Shown: piece by piece, positions 32,908 through 39,668 of the stretch
Layout: each line of letters opens with the position of its first letter
Position numbering within the stretch: position 1 is the first letter of the stretch
NCBI RefSeq assembly: GCF_000159635.1
Contig: NZ_GG667191.1
Location: 162,335 to 204,247, forward strand
Direction: 5' to 3'
Length of the DNA stretch: 41,913 nt
Source: Corynebacterium lipophiloflavum DSM 44291
GTDB taxonomy: Bacteria; Actinomycetota; Actinomycetes; Mycobacteriales; Mycobacteriaceae
The notes under the pieces: generated by a model
Seen by the model: the letters and a program-made list of their open reading frames with translations, nothing else
Told to the model about the DNA's origin: nothing
Database searches by the model: none
Translations under genes and position numbers: made by a program

Positions 32908-33363
32908 TTAGCTGCAGCGGTTCTGGGCGAGCAATGCCTCGATGTCATCCGGGTTTTCGAAGCAGTTCCAGGTGACTTTGACCCTGCCTGTTTCGTAGAG
33001 GCGCATCCACACGTCCAGGAGATGCGGGGTGACGCCGAGTTCGGCTGCCATGGCTGCGGGTGAGTGGTCGACGTCGTGGGCGATGGTTTCGACATCATCT
33101 ATGTCAAGGAGCTGCTGCGCGGCCCATTCGTCGGCGAGGCGTTCCGCCCGTTCGGTTGAACAGGTGTCACCGGAATGGACGTGGCCGAGCTCGTGGGCGA
33201 TGGCGCAGCGGCGGGTGACGGGGTCGAGGCCCCACCTCACAAAGACAGTGTTCGAGGCCGCATGGAAGCAGGCGTTGAGATCGGGTGAGAGCTTGCCTGT
33301 TTCAACGATGCGGACTCCCATAGATTCCACTAGCGCGTCGAGGCGTTGTTCGATCATGCTCAC
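32908..33363 (-). CDS. ImmA/IrrE-family metallopeptidase
   Basis: A 151-aa cytosolic zinc protease. The active motif is H57-E-L-G-H61, with a downstream ERLADEWA helix supplying the third ligand. In ICEBs1 and related elements ImmA cuts the element repressor to induce excision. Here it is translationally coupled to RhuM (GTG at 33363 overlaps the RhuM TGA) and lies two genes after the predicted repressor, so it probably controls lysogeny. Confidence 0.9.
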   Translation of the reverse strand: MSMIEQRLDALVESMGVRIVETGKLSPDLNACFHAASNTVFVRWGLDPVTRRCAIAHELGHVHSGDTCSTERAERLADEWAAQQLLDIDDVETIAHDVDHSPAAMAAELGVTPHLLDVWMRLYETGRVKVTWNCFENPDDIEALLAQNRCS

Positions 33364-34442
33364 TTTGGCGCTCCGGGATTCTCGTCCTTGGTGCGGGGAG
33401 CCAGCCGGGCTCGGTCCGCAAGTATCCGACGTTCAATCTCTTGGAGTTGGGGGATGAGTTCGCGGTCGAATTCCTCGTTACGTTGCTCTTGGCGGCGCCC
33501 GTCATAGAGGGCATAGCGTGCCCCAGCGAGCCGGTTGGCTTCCTTGCGGGTGATTCGTCCGCGGTCAGTGAGTGGCTCGTACTCGTTGAATTCGATGAAT
33601 CGGTTCGTTTGTTCGATCCAGTCCGTCATGTGGATGACTTGGCGTCGCTCGGCACGTAATTTCGCGTAGTCGAGGAACTGGGAGACCAGCAGGTTTAGGT
33701 GCTCTAGTTCTTGTTTGGTGAGGTAGTTTTTCGCGGTAGTGACGTCGGCCTTTCTCACTACCTTTCCCTTGAAGGTGGTTAAGCCGAGGTTGTCGGCGGC
33801 GGGGTCGCAACGGGTGGCGATGATCTCGGAGGCGGTGAGTCCAGTGATGGCGTAGTGCAATCGGTCCTGGATGGATGCGAAGATTTTGTGCGTGGCGGGA
33901 GATCGCTTGTCGTAGTCGTCAGCCAGGGCAACGACGTCGCGGAGTTCGAGGTATAGCCGCGCCTCGGAGGACCGAATATCGCGGATGCGGGCTAGCAGTT
34001 CGTCGAAGTAGTCCTTACCGCGCGGATCCTTGAGCTTTTCGTCATTGAGCACGAAGCCTTTGACGAGGTAGTCGGTGAGGACGTCGGTGGCCCAGCGTCG
34101 GAATTGGATTCCTCGGGGGCCGCGGACGCGGTAACCGACGGCCATGATTGCGTCGAGGTTGTAGTGGTTGACTTCTCGCTTGATGTCGCGGTCGCCTTCG
34201 GACCGAACTCTTTGAAACTTTCTAATAGTTCGTTCGCTGGTCAGCTCGGTGTCCGCGTAGATGTTCTTGAGGTGAATGCTGACAGTGGCGATGGTGACGC
34301 CGAACAGTTCGGCGATTTCGGTTTGTGTCATCCACACGCTTTTGTCGATGAGCCGCAGATGCACTTCGGTGGTGTCGTCTTCGGTGCGGTAGATGATGAA
34401 CTCGCCTAGCGAGTCGTGGTTGAGCTCGATTCCGTCTGCCAT
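33360..34442 (-). CDS. RhuM-family protein
   Basis: A 360-aa cytosolic protein of the RhuM (virulence RhuM/YhfG-associated) family. The N-terminal part holds a winged helix-like segment (WMTQTEIAELFGVTIATVSIHLKNI), then the family core (HYNLDAIMAVGYRVRGPRGIQFRRWATDVLTDYLVKGFVLND), and a helical C-terminal region. Its biochemical function is not established. AGGAAAG lies ahead of the ATG. Position between repressor and ImmA suggests a part in the lysogeny switch or defence. Confidence 0.9.
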   Translation of the reverse strand: MADGIELNHDSLGEFIIYRTEDDTTEVHLRLIDKSVWMTQTEIAELFGVTIATVSIHLKNIYADTELTSERTIRKFQRVRSEGDRDIKREVNHYNLDAIMAVGYRVRGPRGIQFRRWATDVLTDYLVKGFVLNDEKLKDPRGKDYFDELLARIRDIRSSEARLYLELRDVVALADDYDKRSPATHKIFASIQDRLHYAITGLTASEIIATRCDPAADNLGLTTFKGKVVRKADVTTAKNYLTKQELEHLNLLVSQFLDYAKLRAERRQVIHMTDWIEQTNRFIEFNEYEPLTDRGRITRKEANRLAGARYALYDGRRQEQRNEEFDRELIPQLQEIERRILADRARLAPRTKDENPGAPK

Positions 34443-34451
34443 GTTGCTTTC

Positions 34452-34937
34452 CTAGGTGTAGTTCTCTTCCAGCGGGTCGGTCGCCTTCTGTGCCGCGATC
34501 TGTTCCTGCCCCGCGTTGATTCGTTCAATGATTGCGTCGTCATCATCGTCGATGGGGGAGACATCGGGGGTACTAGTGTCATCGAACTTGGCGATATCGA
34601 GCTCATGGGCGCGGGGGAAGTGGCCGACAACCACGTGCATACCGTCGATGTCCTCGGCGATGGAGTCCCATTTCTCGGCGATCGATGCGCTGCGCAGCGC
34701 CATGCGGATTGCCATTCGCTCACTCGCGGCCTCCTCGGGCTCTAGATGACCGGTGGCAATAAGCGCATCAACTGGACGAACGCCGTATGCACGAGCAATT
34801 GCAATCACGTTGTCAGCGGTGGTCTGTCCCTTGGTGGCGTGACGGATGAGGGTCGTGTTGGTGAGACCCGCCTTATTGGCGGCAATCGTTGGAGTCGGGG
34901 AACCGGGCAGCGAACTTAACCAGTCGTTGAAATCCAT
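34452..34937 (-). CDS. Prophage immunity repressor, helix-turn-helix
   Basis: A 161-aa DNA-binding protein. Residues about 15-60 form a helix-turn-helix (TIAANKAGLTNTTLIRHATKG, with ALIATGHL closing the domain), similar to corynephage and mycobacteriophage immunity repressors; the acidic C-terminal tail is typical of an ImmA-cleavable regulator. The start is ATG 34937, 6 nt after CAGAAT with TTGACA 17 nt further up, making it leaderless; an ATG at 34958 would lie inside this promoter. It heads the repressor-RhuM-ImmA operon. Confidence 0.85.
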   Translation of the reverse strand: MDFNDWLSSLPGSPTPTIAANKAGLTNTTLIRHATKGQTTADNVIAIARAYGVRPVDALIATGHLEPEEAASERMAIRMALRSASIAEKWDSIAEDIDGMHVVVGHFPRAHELDIAKFDDTSTPDVSPIDDDDDAIIERINAGQEQIAAQKATDPLEENYT

Positions 34938-34943
34938 AACTAC

Positions 34944-34972
34944 ATTCTGCAGTTGCATTTTGCACCTGTCAA
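34944..34972 (-). promoter_or_regulatory. Repressor (lysogeny) promoter
   Basis: TTGACA (34972-34967), 17-nt spacer, CAGAAT (34949-34944), then 6 nt to the ATG. The spacer contains one operator-like word, GTGCAAAATGCAACT, so the repressor could regulate itself. Confidence 0.65.
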
Positions 34973-35006
34973 GGCCTGCGGAAATAAAAGATCAGTGCAT
35001 TAAGTG

Positions 35007-35035
35007 TTGACATATTGACCCGCTAAGTGCATACT
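35007..35035 (+). promoter_or_regulatory. Early (lytic) promoter
   Basis: TTGACA (35007-35012), 17-nt spacer and CATACT (35030-35035). It points at the Cro-like gene and the early operon, and its -10 lies inside the 32-bp operator dyad. Confidence 0.6.
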
Positions 35036-35058
35036 GCATTTAGAAATGCAAAACGCAC
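35027..35058. promoter_or_regulatory. 32-bp operator dyad
   Basis: GTGCATACTGCATTT, a 2-bp AG centre, then AAATGCAAAACGCAC; the two arms match at 12 of 15 positions as an inverted repeat. A third related word lies at 34951-34965 in the opposite promoter and a partial one (GTGCATTAAG) near 34995. This is the likely binding site of the repressor, the Cro-like protein, or both. Confidence 0.6.
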
Positions 35059-35069
35059 TTGGAGGAACA

Positions 35070-35324
35070 ATGAAGAACCCACTACAGATTCGCCCCGGCG
35101 TTCTCGACGAGCTCGCCCGCGAGACCGGCGCCCGCAGCGACAAAGACCTCGCCGCATTCCTCGGCATCACCGAGACGCAGCTCGAGGTGCTGCGCTACGC
35201 GGTCCCAGATCCCGCTGCCGTTATCGCCTTCGCGGCGAAGGCGCAGGCACACCGCAAGGCCGCAGACCTCCTCGACGGGGTCACGAACAACGAAACCGCG
35301 ACGGGCACCGGGGAGGTGGCGTAG
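35070..35324 (+). CDS. Cro-like small helix-turn-helix protein
   Basis: An 84-aa DNA-binding-like protein and first gene of the early operon. The segment ARSDKDLAAFLGITETQLEVLRYAV reads as a helix-turn-helix. GGAGG precedes the ATG at 35070. Divergent orientation against the repressor over shared operators supports a Cro role. Its last codons carry a 20-bp word repeated after the next gene. Confidence 0.75.
   Translation: MKNPLQIRPGVLDELARETGARSDKDLAAFLGITETQLEVLRYAVPDPAAVIAFAAKAQAHRKAADLLDGVTNNETATGTGEVA
35303..35322 (+). repeat. 20-bp direct repeat, left copy
   Basis: gggcaccggggaggtggcgt lies in the end of the Cro-like gene and supplies the ribosome site for the next gene. The identical word is at 35884-35903. 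Confidence 0.9.
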
Positions 35325-35326
35325 TC

Positions 35327-35908
35327 ATGGAGGAGCAACGCCCTAGTGGCCGTCGCGCGATGGTGATGGAACTGTCACCCGCCCAGCGCCACCACATGAT
35401 GGCGCCGCGGACACCCGCACAGTCCGCCCGCAACGAAATGATCAACGCGCATGCCCGTCTCGCTGACGCGGTAAACGATTTCACCCTGTTCGACCGCACC
35501 GGGCACCCAGAGGATTGGTTAGCGCACGTCGCTGTAGTCCTGGACGATTTCCTCGTCGCGCTCGTCGGTTTCCAGCGCGAGATTAACGCCGTCGTAGCAA
35601 GCGACCCATACTTCGCCGCCGTTCGCGAGCGGCAAAACCTCGAACGGATCGAACTGCATGAGGACGGGACCCCCGGGGCCGTCCTGCAGGACGCCTTGCG
35701 ACTCTCCGAAGGGGCGTCGGTCGAGGCGGCTCGCGTAGTGCGCCGCATGATTCATGCGGTCCAAGACCCTGGCGTGGACATCAGCAGCAGTCAACCCAGC
35801 CTCGAGAACGAAACGCTCACCAGCGTAATGCAAAACGACGTTGCTCATGCCCAACACGATAACCGGCAGAACACCACCGCGCTGGGCACCGGGGAGGTGG
35901 CGTCGTGA
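35327..35908 (+). CDS. Early phage protein of unknown function, 193 aa
   Basis: No family recognised. The first 110 residues look like a real helical protein (MINAHARLADAVNDFTLFDRTGHPEDWLAHVAVVLDDF...), the last 80 less so. GGGAGG precedes the ATG, and its TGA overlaps the GTG of the next gene, both signs of a working operon gene. The coding part is bracketed by two identical 20-bp words, so it may be an exchangeable cassette. A competing minus-strand frame lies in its second half. Confidence 0.62.
   Translation: MEEQRPSGRRAMVMELSPAQRHHMMAPRTPAQSARNEMINAHARLADAVNDFTLFDRTGHPEDWLAHVAVVLDDFLVALVGFQREINAVVASDPYFAAVRERQNLERIELHEDGTPGAVLQDALRLSEGASVEAARVVRRMIHAVQDPGVDISSSQPSLENETLTSVMQNDVAHAQHDNRQNTTALGTGEVAS
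35519..35848 (-). CDS. Possible antisense gene, 109 aa
   Basis: Runs opposite to the 193-aa gene. It begins 7 nt after TATCGT, the same leaderless spacing as many genes here, and encodes a protein-like sequence (MSNVVLHYAGERFVLEAGL, then PVLMQFDPFEVLPLANGG). No family is recognised. One of the two overlapping frames may be a shadow; the evidence does not decide. Confidence 0.35.
   Translation of the reverse strand: MSNVVLHYAGERFVLEAGLTAADVHARVLDRMNHAAHYASRLDRRPFGESQGVLQDGPGGPVLMQFDPFEVLPLANGGEVWVACYDGVNLALETDERDEEIVQDYSDVR
35884..35903 (+). repeat. 20-bp direct repeat, right copy
   Basis: Identical to 35303-35322, again at the end of a gene and carrying the GGGAGG for the following start. 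Confidence 0.9.
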
Positions 35909-36159
35909 CCGCGCCATCCAGCCTTAGTGAGCCTTTCTGGGACCCGTGTGCCCTGAATTTCTCTCGCGAGAACCGGGAGCACCTGCGCTCCGAGATTGAG
36001 TCCCACGTGTGCGATCTCCTGGCGAATTACCCCGCCAACTTCACCGACGTCGAACCATGGCTGGAGCGCCGGGCCGCGCTGATCGAGGTGGACCGCCAGG
36101 AAGACGGGGCGCTGCAGGAATGGCTCAGAGACCGCGCCTGCAAGCGCCAACAGAAATGA
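35905..36159 (+). CDS. Small phage protein, 84 aa, unknown
   Basis: Starts at a GTG overlapping the upstream TGA (GTGA). The product is helical and acidic-basic mixed (NFSRENREHLRSEIESHVCDLLANYP) with no recognised domain. Confidence 0.65.
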   Translation: MTAPSSLSEPFWDPCALNFSRENREHLRSEIESHVCDLLANYPANFTDVEPWLERRAALIEVDRQEDGALQEWLRDRACKRQQK

Positions 36160-36162
36160 AAC

Positions 36163-36185
36163 CCCGCCTGGTAGCAGCAGGCGGG
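36163..36185 (+). other. Stem-loop upstream of the excisionase-like gene
   Basis: CCCGCCTG pairs with CAGGCGGG around a 7-nt loop. No T-run follows, so it is not a standard terminator. It may tune expression of the next gene or protect the message end. Confidence 0.45.
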
Positions 36186-36206
36186 CACGACTCGAAAGGA
36201 ATCACA

Positions 36207-36407
36207 GTGAACACTACCACCTCTCAACCGCGGCTAGTGAAAGTCGGCGACGCCGCCCAGGAGCTGGGCATCACCCGAAAGAGACTCATTCGAATGATTC
36301 ACGCTAAGCAGATAAAAGCTCGCAAGCTACCGCCGGCGGCCCGGAACTCGCCGTTCTGGGTGCCCCGTTCGGAGATCGAGCGTGTCCTCCGCGAGTTCGC
36401 CGCCTGA
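36207..36407 (+). CDS. Excisionase-like DNA-binding protein, 66 aa
   Basis: A small MerR/excisionase-type winged-helix protein: VGDAAQELGITRKRLIRMIHAKQIKARKLPP then FWVPRSEIERVLREF, the order of a helix-turn-helix followed by the wing and a closing helix. It may direct excision with the integrase or act as an early regulator. The GTG at 36207 has AAAGGA 6 nt upstream. Confidence 0.75.
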   Translation: MNTTTSQPRLVKVGDAAQELGITRKRLIRMIHAKQIKARKLPPAARNSPFWVPRSEIERVLREFAA

Positions 36408-36421
36408 CGGGCGCGCGCCCT

Positions 36422-36507
36422 GCCCGCTCATGCCAGTTGGTCTGGCACGACAATCCTGTCCCCCTCGCGCTGTAGGCGGCGCTCCGGTTCGAATCCGGGG
36501 GCGGGCA
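36422..36507 (+). tRNA. tRNA-like element with abnormal anticodon region
   Basis: The acceptor GCCCGCT pairs fully with GGCGGGC followed by A; a D-arm TGCC/GGCA encloses AGTTGGT; and a T-arm with TTCGAAT is intact. Between D-arm and T-arm there are 35 nt where 23 are normal. No standard 5-bp anticodon stem fits: a small GACA/TGTC hairpin is followed by a TCGC/GCGG hairpin with loop GCTGTAG. No anticodon can be assigned. It may be a decayed phage tRNA or a specialised tRNA mimic. Confidence 0.5.
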
Positions 36508-36510
36508 CTA

Positions 36511-36615
36511 GGGGCGTTAAGCCGGTAGCTCATGTGGCCGGCAAGGGCGTATCCGCACCTCTATTTCAGCGGTGGTCCCCTCGCCGTGAGGTGTGGCACT
36601 GCCACCCTGCGCCCC
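36511..36615 (+). ncRNA. Candidate multi-branched RNA structure
   Basis: GGGGCG (36511) can pair with CGCCCC (36610-36615), closing four inner hairpins: GCCGG/CCGGC, CCGC/GCGG, CCTC/GAGG and GTGGC/GCCAC. High GC favours chance pairing, so this is tentative. It sits directly after the tRNA-like element and ends at TTTAAAG, ahead of a ribosome site. Confidence 0.3.
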
Positions 36616-36654
36616 TTTAAAGACTTCAACAACTGCACAGATAAAGGATTGAAG

Positions 36655-36903
36655 ATGGACAACGATTTGACCGCGGTCGCTGAGGCGGTGGGCGTAATGC
36701 CCGCGCCCTCGTCGACACCGCGCCACAGGCCACGTATCGAAAACATTTCCCCATCCCTCGCGAAGACACGCGCGGTGGCAGCACTAGATACAGACAGTGA
36801 TGATGTCTGGAGTTGGGGAGACGTCGTCGGTGCCACCGTCTTGGGGGCCGCAGTGTGGGGAATCTATGTGCTCTCGTGGGCGATGTGGGGAGGCGCAGCA
36901 TGA
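36655..36903 (+). CDS. Small phage protein with one membrane helix, 82 aa
   Basis: AAAGGA precedes the ATG. A polar N-terminus is followed by a C-terminal hydrophobic helix (GATVLGAAVWGIYVLSWAMW). Overlaps the next gene by ATGA. Function unknown. Confidence 0.7.
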   Translation: MDNDLTAVAEAVGVMPAPSSTPRHRPRIENISPSLAKTRAVAALDTDSDDVWSWGDVVGATVLGAAVWGIYVLSWAMWGGAA

Positions 36904-37124
36904 GTAGAGGCCCAGAGGGCTATTGGCCTGCCAATTTCGTCACCGGTGCCTCCGAGCTGGTCGACGTGAACACTGAGCAACTTTTCCTAGCCGAGCTTCT
37001 CGAACTGGAGCGCTTTTACAACGAGAAACTGCCGCTGCCGTGGCGCGATGCACTGCAGGAGCTAATCGGCCAGGTCGAGAAAGCCGCAATCAACAACGAG
37101 GAGTCCAACTATGGCCGAATTTAA
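36900..37124 (+). CDS. Small phage protein, 74 aa, unknown
   Basis: Starts on the overlap ATGA with the upstream gene. Acidic helical product (LFLAELLELERFYNEKLPLP) with no recognised family. The next gene starts inside its last codons. Confidence 0.68.
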   Translation: MSRGPEGYWPANFVTGASELVDVNTEQLFLAELLELERFYNEKLPLPWRDALQELIGQVEKAAINNEESNYGRI

Positions 37125-37263
37125 TGCCGAGCTCTACCGCATGACCCATGAGGAAGAGGAGATGAACGCGATGGAGAAGATCGTCACCGGTTTCCTCATC
37201 GGCGTCGGCACGAGCTTCATCGCGTTCGTGACACTCGGTTTGTTTTGCCAGGCGGTGATGTGA
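37111..37263 (+). CDS. Small membrane protein, 50 aa
   Basis: GAGGAG precedes the ATG, which overlaps the upstream stop by 14 nt. A charged N-terminus (MTHEEEEMNAMEK) is followed by one membrane helix (FLIGVGTSFIAFVTLGLF). Function unknown. Confidence 0.65.
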   Translation: MAEFNAELYRMTHEEEEMNAMEKIVTGFLIGVGTSFIAFVTLGLFCQAVM

Positions 37264-37553
37264 CCGTGAGTGACACGACCTCATACGTCCCCGCATTCGC
37301 CGTTTGCCTCAGGCCGGAGCCGGACCTCGAAAAACTGCAGGGCCAGTTGTCAGAACACAGCATCACCCATTTCCGCACAGTCGACGGCAAGGTCTACAAG
37401 ACGGTGGGACGCCTGAACAGAAAATCCGTCCCGTACTCAGCGGTTACCGCCTCGACTTACCCATACCCGCGCATTGAGTCGTCCGGACATGCGCCCCTCA
37501 ACCGCCTCGAGCAGGAGTGGTTAGAGCGGATTGGAGGCAACCAATGGAAGTAA
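37260..37553 (+). CDS. Small phage protein, 97 aa, unknown
   Basis: GTG at 37260 overlaps the upstream TGA; a GTG at 37266 is an alternative. Soluble product (YVPAFAVCLRPEPDLEKLQ) with no recognised family. Confidence 0.62.
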   Translation: MTVSDTTSYVPAFAVCLRPEPDLEKLQGQLSEHSITHFRTVDGKVYKTVGRLNRKSVPYSAVTASTYPYPRIESSGHAPLNRLEQEWLERIGGNQWK

Positions 37554-37747
37554 CGCCCAGCGACCTCGCGCAGCGCCGCCGCGAAAAGCGGTATGCCGAG
37601 CAGTTCGGTGATTACGCCGAGCCTCTCAATGACGTCTCCAAGATCTACAAGCACTTCACCACACAGCTCATGGGCCAGGACGCGACCGCCGCCGCGCTCC
37701 TCACCGTCGCTACGATCCTCGCCCTTCCCCCGGAGGAAACACTATGA
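37544..37747 (+). CDS. Small phage protein, 67 aa, unknown
   Basis: GGAGG precedes the ATG, which overlaps the upstream stop by 10 nt. Helical product (SDLAQRRREKRYAEQFGDY). It overlaps the coiled-coil gene by ATGA. Confidence 0.65.
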   Translation: MEVTPSDLAQRRREKRYAEQFGDYAEPLNDVSKIYKHFTTQLMGQDATAAALLTVATILALPPEETL

Positions 37748-38514
37748 CCATCACGACCAACGTCCCTGCCGCCGACATGCCGACCCACACCCTTATCGAG
37801 GGTCTCCTTAAACAACTCGTCGACAACCTCATCGAACGCAACGCCGCCCTCGAGAGCGCCGCCACAACCACCGTCGGCAACGACGAAGACATCGCGCACC
37901 TGAAACGGACCGCCGCAGAAGAGGCGGCAGCCAAACGCCGCGCGGTGTACGAACTCGGGCAGCTCCAGGAGGCACACAGAACCCTGGAAACCGCCCACGC
38001 CTTCGCCTCCGAAAAACTCACGGCACTCCACAAGGACGTCACCGACCAATCCCGAATCGTCACCGACCTCAAGAAAAAACTGGAGGACAAGACCGACGAG
38101 CATACCGACGCGGTCCGCCAAATCCACGACCTCCGCGCCGATCTCGAAAAAGCGAACGACCAGTTGCGCCAATTGGCCCCGGCCAACCCCCTCAACATCG
38201 AGCTCCAAAACTCCCAAATGAAGACCGCCAGGCTCGAGGCCGAACTCAAACTCGCCCGCGAAAAAACCGCACAACTCGAAGACGAACTCACCGACGCCCG
38301 CGTCTCCCTGAAGAAAGCAACCCGCGCCGGGCAGAAGAAGGCGCCGACCACTCCAGCGGCAACTGTGAATCTGGCGTCTATCAAGCGGCACCTGACCACG
38401 GCTCTCAAGCAATTCGAGGAAGACCCGGATAAGTCGTTCATGGCCTTGGAGCGCGCGCTCGGCCTGTGCAGCCCGGACCGGAAGGAGGCCAGCGATGACC
38501 GAGCCACTGCGTAA
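37744..38514 (+). CDS. Coiled-coil phage protein, 256 aa
   Basis: Residues about 50-200 are a nearly unbroken coiled coil (heptads of L/A with many E, K, D and Q; for example LKKKLEDKTDEHTDAVRQ). A P/A/T linker then leads to a small helical C-terminal domain (NLASIKRHLTTALKQFEED). No enzymatic motif is seen. Possible scaffold or recombination-associated protein, without firm family. Starts on ATGA overlap. Confidence 0.78.
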   Translation: MTITTNVPAADMPTHTLIEGLLKQLVDNLIERNAALESAATTTVGNDEDIAHLKRTAAEEAAAKRRAVYELGQLQEAHRTLETAHAFASEKLTALHKDVTDQSRIVTDLKKKLEDKTDEHTDAVRQIHDLRADLEKANDQLRQLAPANPLNIELQNSQMKTARLEAELKLAREKTAQLEDELTDARVSLKKATRAGQKKAPTTPAATVNLASIKRHLTTALKQFEEDPDKSFMALERALGLCSPDRKEASDDRATA

Positions 38515-38818
38515 CCGCCTCTCCGACTACGCACCCGAGGACCGTGCCGAGTTCGTCGGCCGCTGGTGCCACATCACCGACAACCCGGACGAGCTAGCGA
38601 TCTACGAGGGCGCTGCCCTAGGAGGCAAGGTCCGCTACCCGCTCGCCCTTGACCCGATCTACACCAAACCCGAGAACATCTTCATCCATCCGGAACTGCC
38701 GCGCGCCTTTACTAAGGACGGACTTCCCCCGTCAGATCCCTCCACCCCCGCGGAGCTCCCTGGCACCCGTAGTGGCCTAGCTCTCGAAACACGCGGCACA
38801 AAGGAGGAATACGCATGA
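38495..38818 (+). CDS. Small phage protein, 107 aa, unknown
   Basis: GGAAGGAGG precedes the ATG, overlapping the upstream gene by 20 nt. Soluble product (YAPEDRAEFVGRWCHITDNP); no family recognised. Overlaps the next gene by ATGA. Confidence 0.68.
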   Translation: MTEPLRNRLSDYAPEDRAEFVGRWCHITDNPDELAIYEGAALGGKVRYPLALDPIYTKPENIFIHPELPRAFTKDGLPPSDPSTPAELPGTRSGLALETRGTKEEYA

Positions 38819-39009
38819 GCCTGATGAGGAATGAAATCGAGGTCCGCAAGCGAGGCGGGTCCTGGAAAGTCTACAAACGCGCAGGTATGGGGTACCTGCC
38901 TGTCGGTTTTCCGCACCACCGTGAGTTCCGAACCTGGCGCGCCGCATACACCGAAGCCGACAAATACGCGCGCCAATCTAGAGCGGACAAAACGCTAGGA
39001 GGTGCTTAG
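38815..39009 (+). CDS. Small basic phage protein, 64 aa
   Basis: Basic, probably nucleic-acid binding by charge (IEVRKRGGSWKVYKRAGMGYLP). No family recognised. Starts on ATGA overlap. Confidence 0.68.
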   Translation: MSLMRNEIEVRKRGGSWKVYKRAGMGYLPVGFPHHREFRTWRAAYTEADKYARQSRADKTLGGA

Positions 39010-39012
39010 ATC

Positions 39013-39381
39013 ATGGCAAAGAAAGCTACGCGCGCCCGTTGCAAAGAGTGCGGTGCCCCGATCCGCTGGGCAATCACCCCGGCAAGGAAAAACGTCGCCC
39101 TAGACGACTCATCCGACCCGCACGGCACGTACACCATCAACCGCCAGCGCAACTACGGCACCGGCGAAATGGAAACCATCGCTACCCCGCTAACAACGAG
39201 CCAGCGCGAACACGCCAAGAACCGCGGTGAGCTGATCTTCCTCGCACACGCCGCGTCCTGCCCCGCAATCGACCGCCCCCGGAAGATAGCTGACCCGGAT
39301 CGCGTCCGAGAAATGATCAACCGCCTCAACCTCCCAGACCGAACACAGCCACCGCACCCACCCGCAAGGAGAACCTGGTGA
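39013..39381 (+). CDS. Zinc-ribbon phage protein, 122 aa
   Basis: An N-terminal C-x-x-C (CKECGAPIRW) and a later H-x(4)-C (HAASC) can form one zinc site spanning the middle. Similar small ribbon proteins are common in actinophage early regions. Function unknown. GGAGG upstream of the ATG. Confidence 0.72.
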   Translation: MAKKATRARCKECGAPIRWAITPARKNVALDDSSDPHGTYTINRQRNYGTGEMETIATPLTTSQREHAKNRGELIFLAHAASCPAIDRPRKIADPDRVREMINRLNLPDRTQPPHPPARRTW

Positions 39382-39668
39382 ACCTCAAACATCCAATGCT
39401 CACGCTAACCGCGCGCTCGCCGGACGAAAAGATGCCTGGGCTCGCAGAGTGGGGAATCGAAGGAGAAATGGCCGACATCCGTATCGAGTCCACAGTCTGC
39501 CCGTGCAAACAAGTAGAGATCCTGGCAGCCACACTCCACCACCTCGGCCATTCCGACCATCTCAAAGAAAAGGCACCCACACTGGCCGCCATCGTGTCCG
39601 CCCCGCACAAGATCCTCAGCGAACTCAACCTCCGCGCCGCAGCTGCTGAACCGCCATGCCCGACCTAG
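39378..39668 (+). CDS. Small phage protein, 96 aa, unknown
   Basis: GTG overlaps the upstream TGA. The middle has C-x-C (CPCKQ) and two HH/HLG histidine spots that could bind metal. No family recognised. Confidence 0.62.
   Translation: MNLKHPMLTLTARSPDEKMPGLAEWGIEGEMADIRIESTVCPCKQVEILAATLHHLGHSDHLKEKAPTLAAIVSAPHKILSELNLRAAAAEPPCPT

Noticed and set aside
29317-36507. tRNA-Arg 3' end and the tRNA-like element as a pair of attachment sites
   Set aside because: They share only the generic T-loop TTCGAAT with short flanks; no long identical core is visible.
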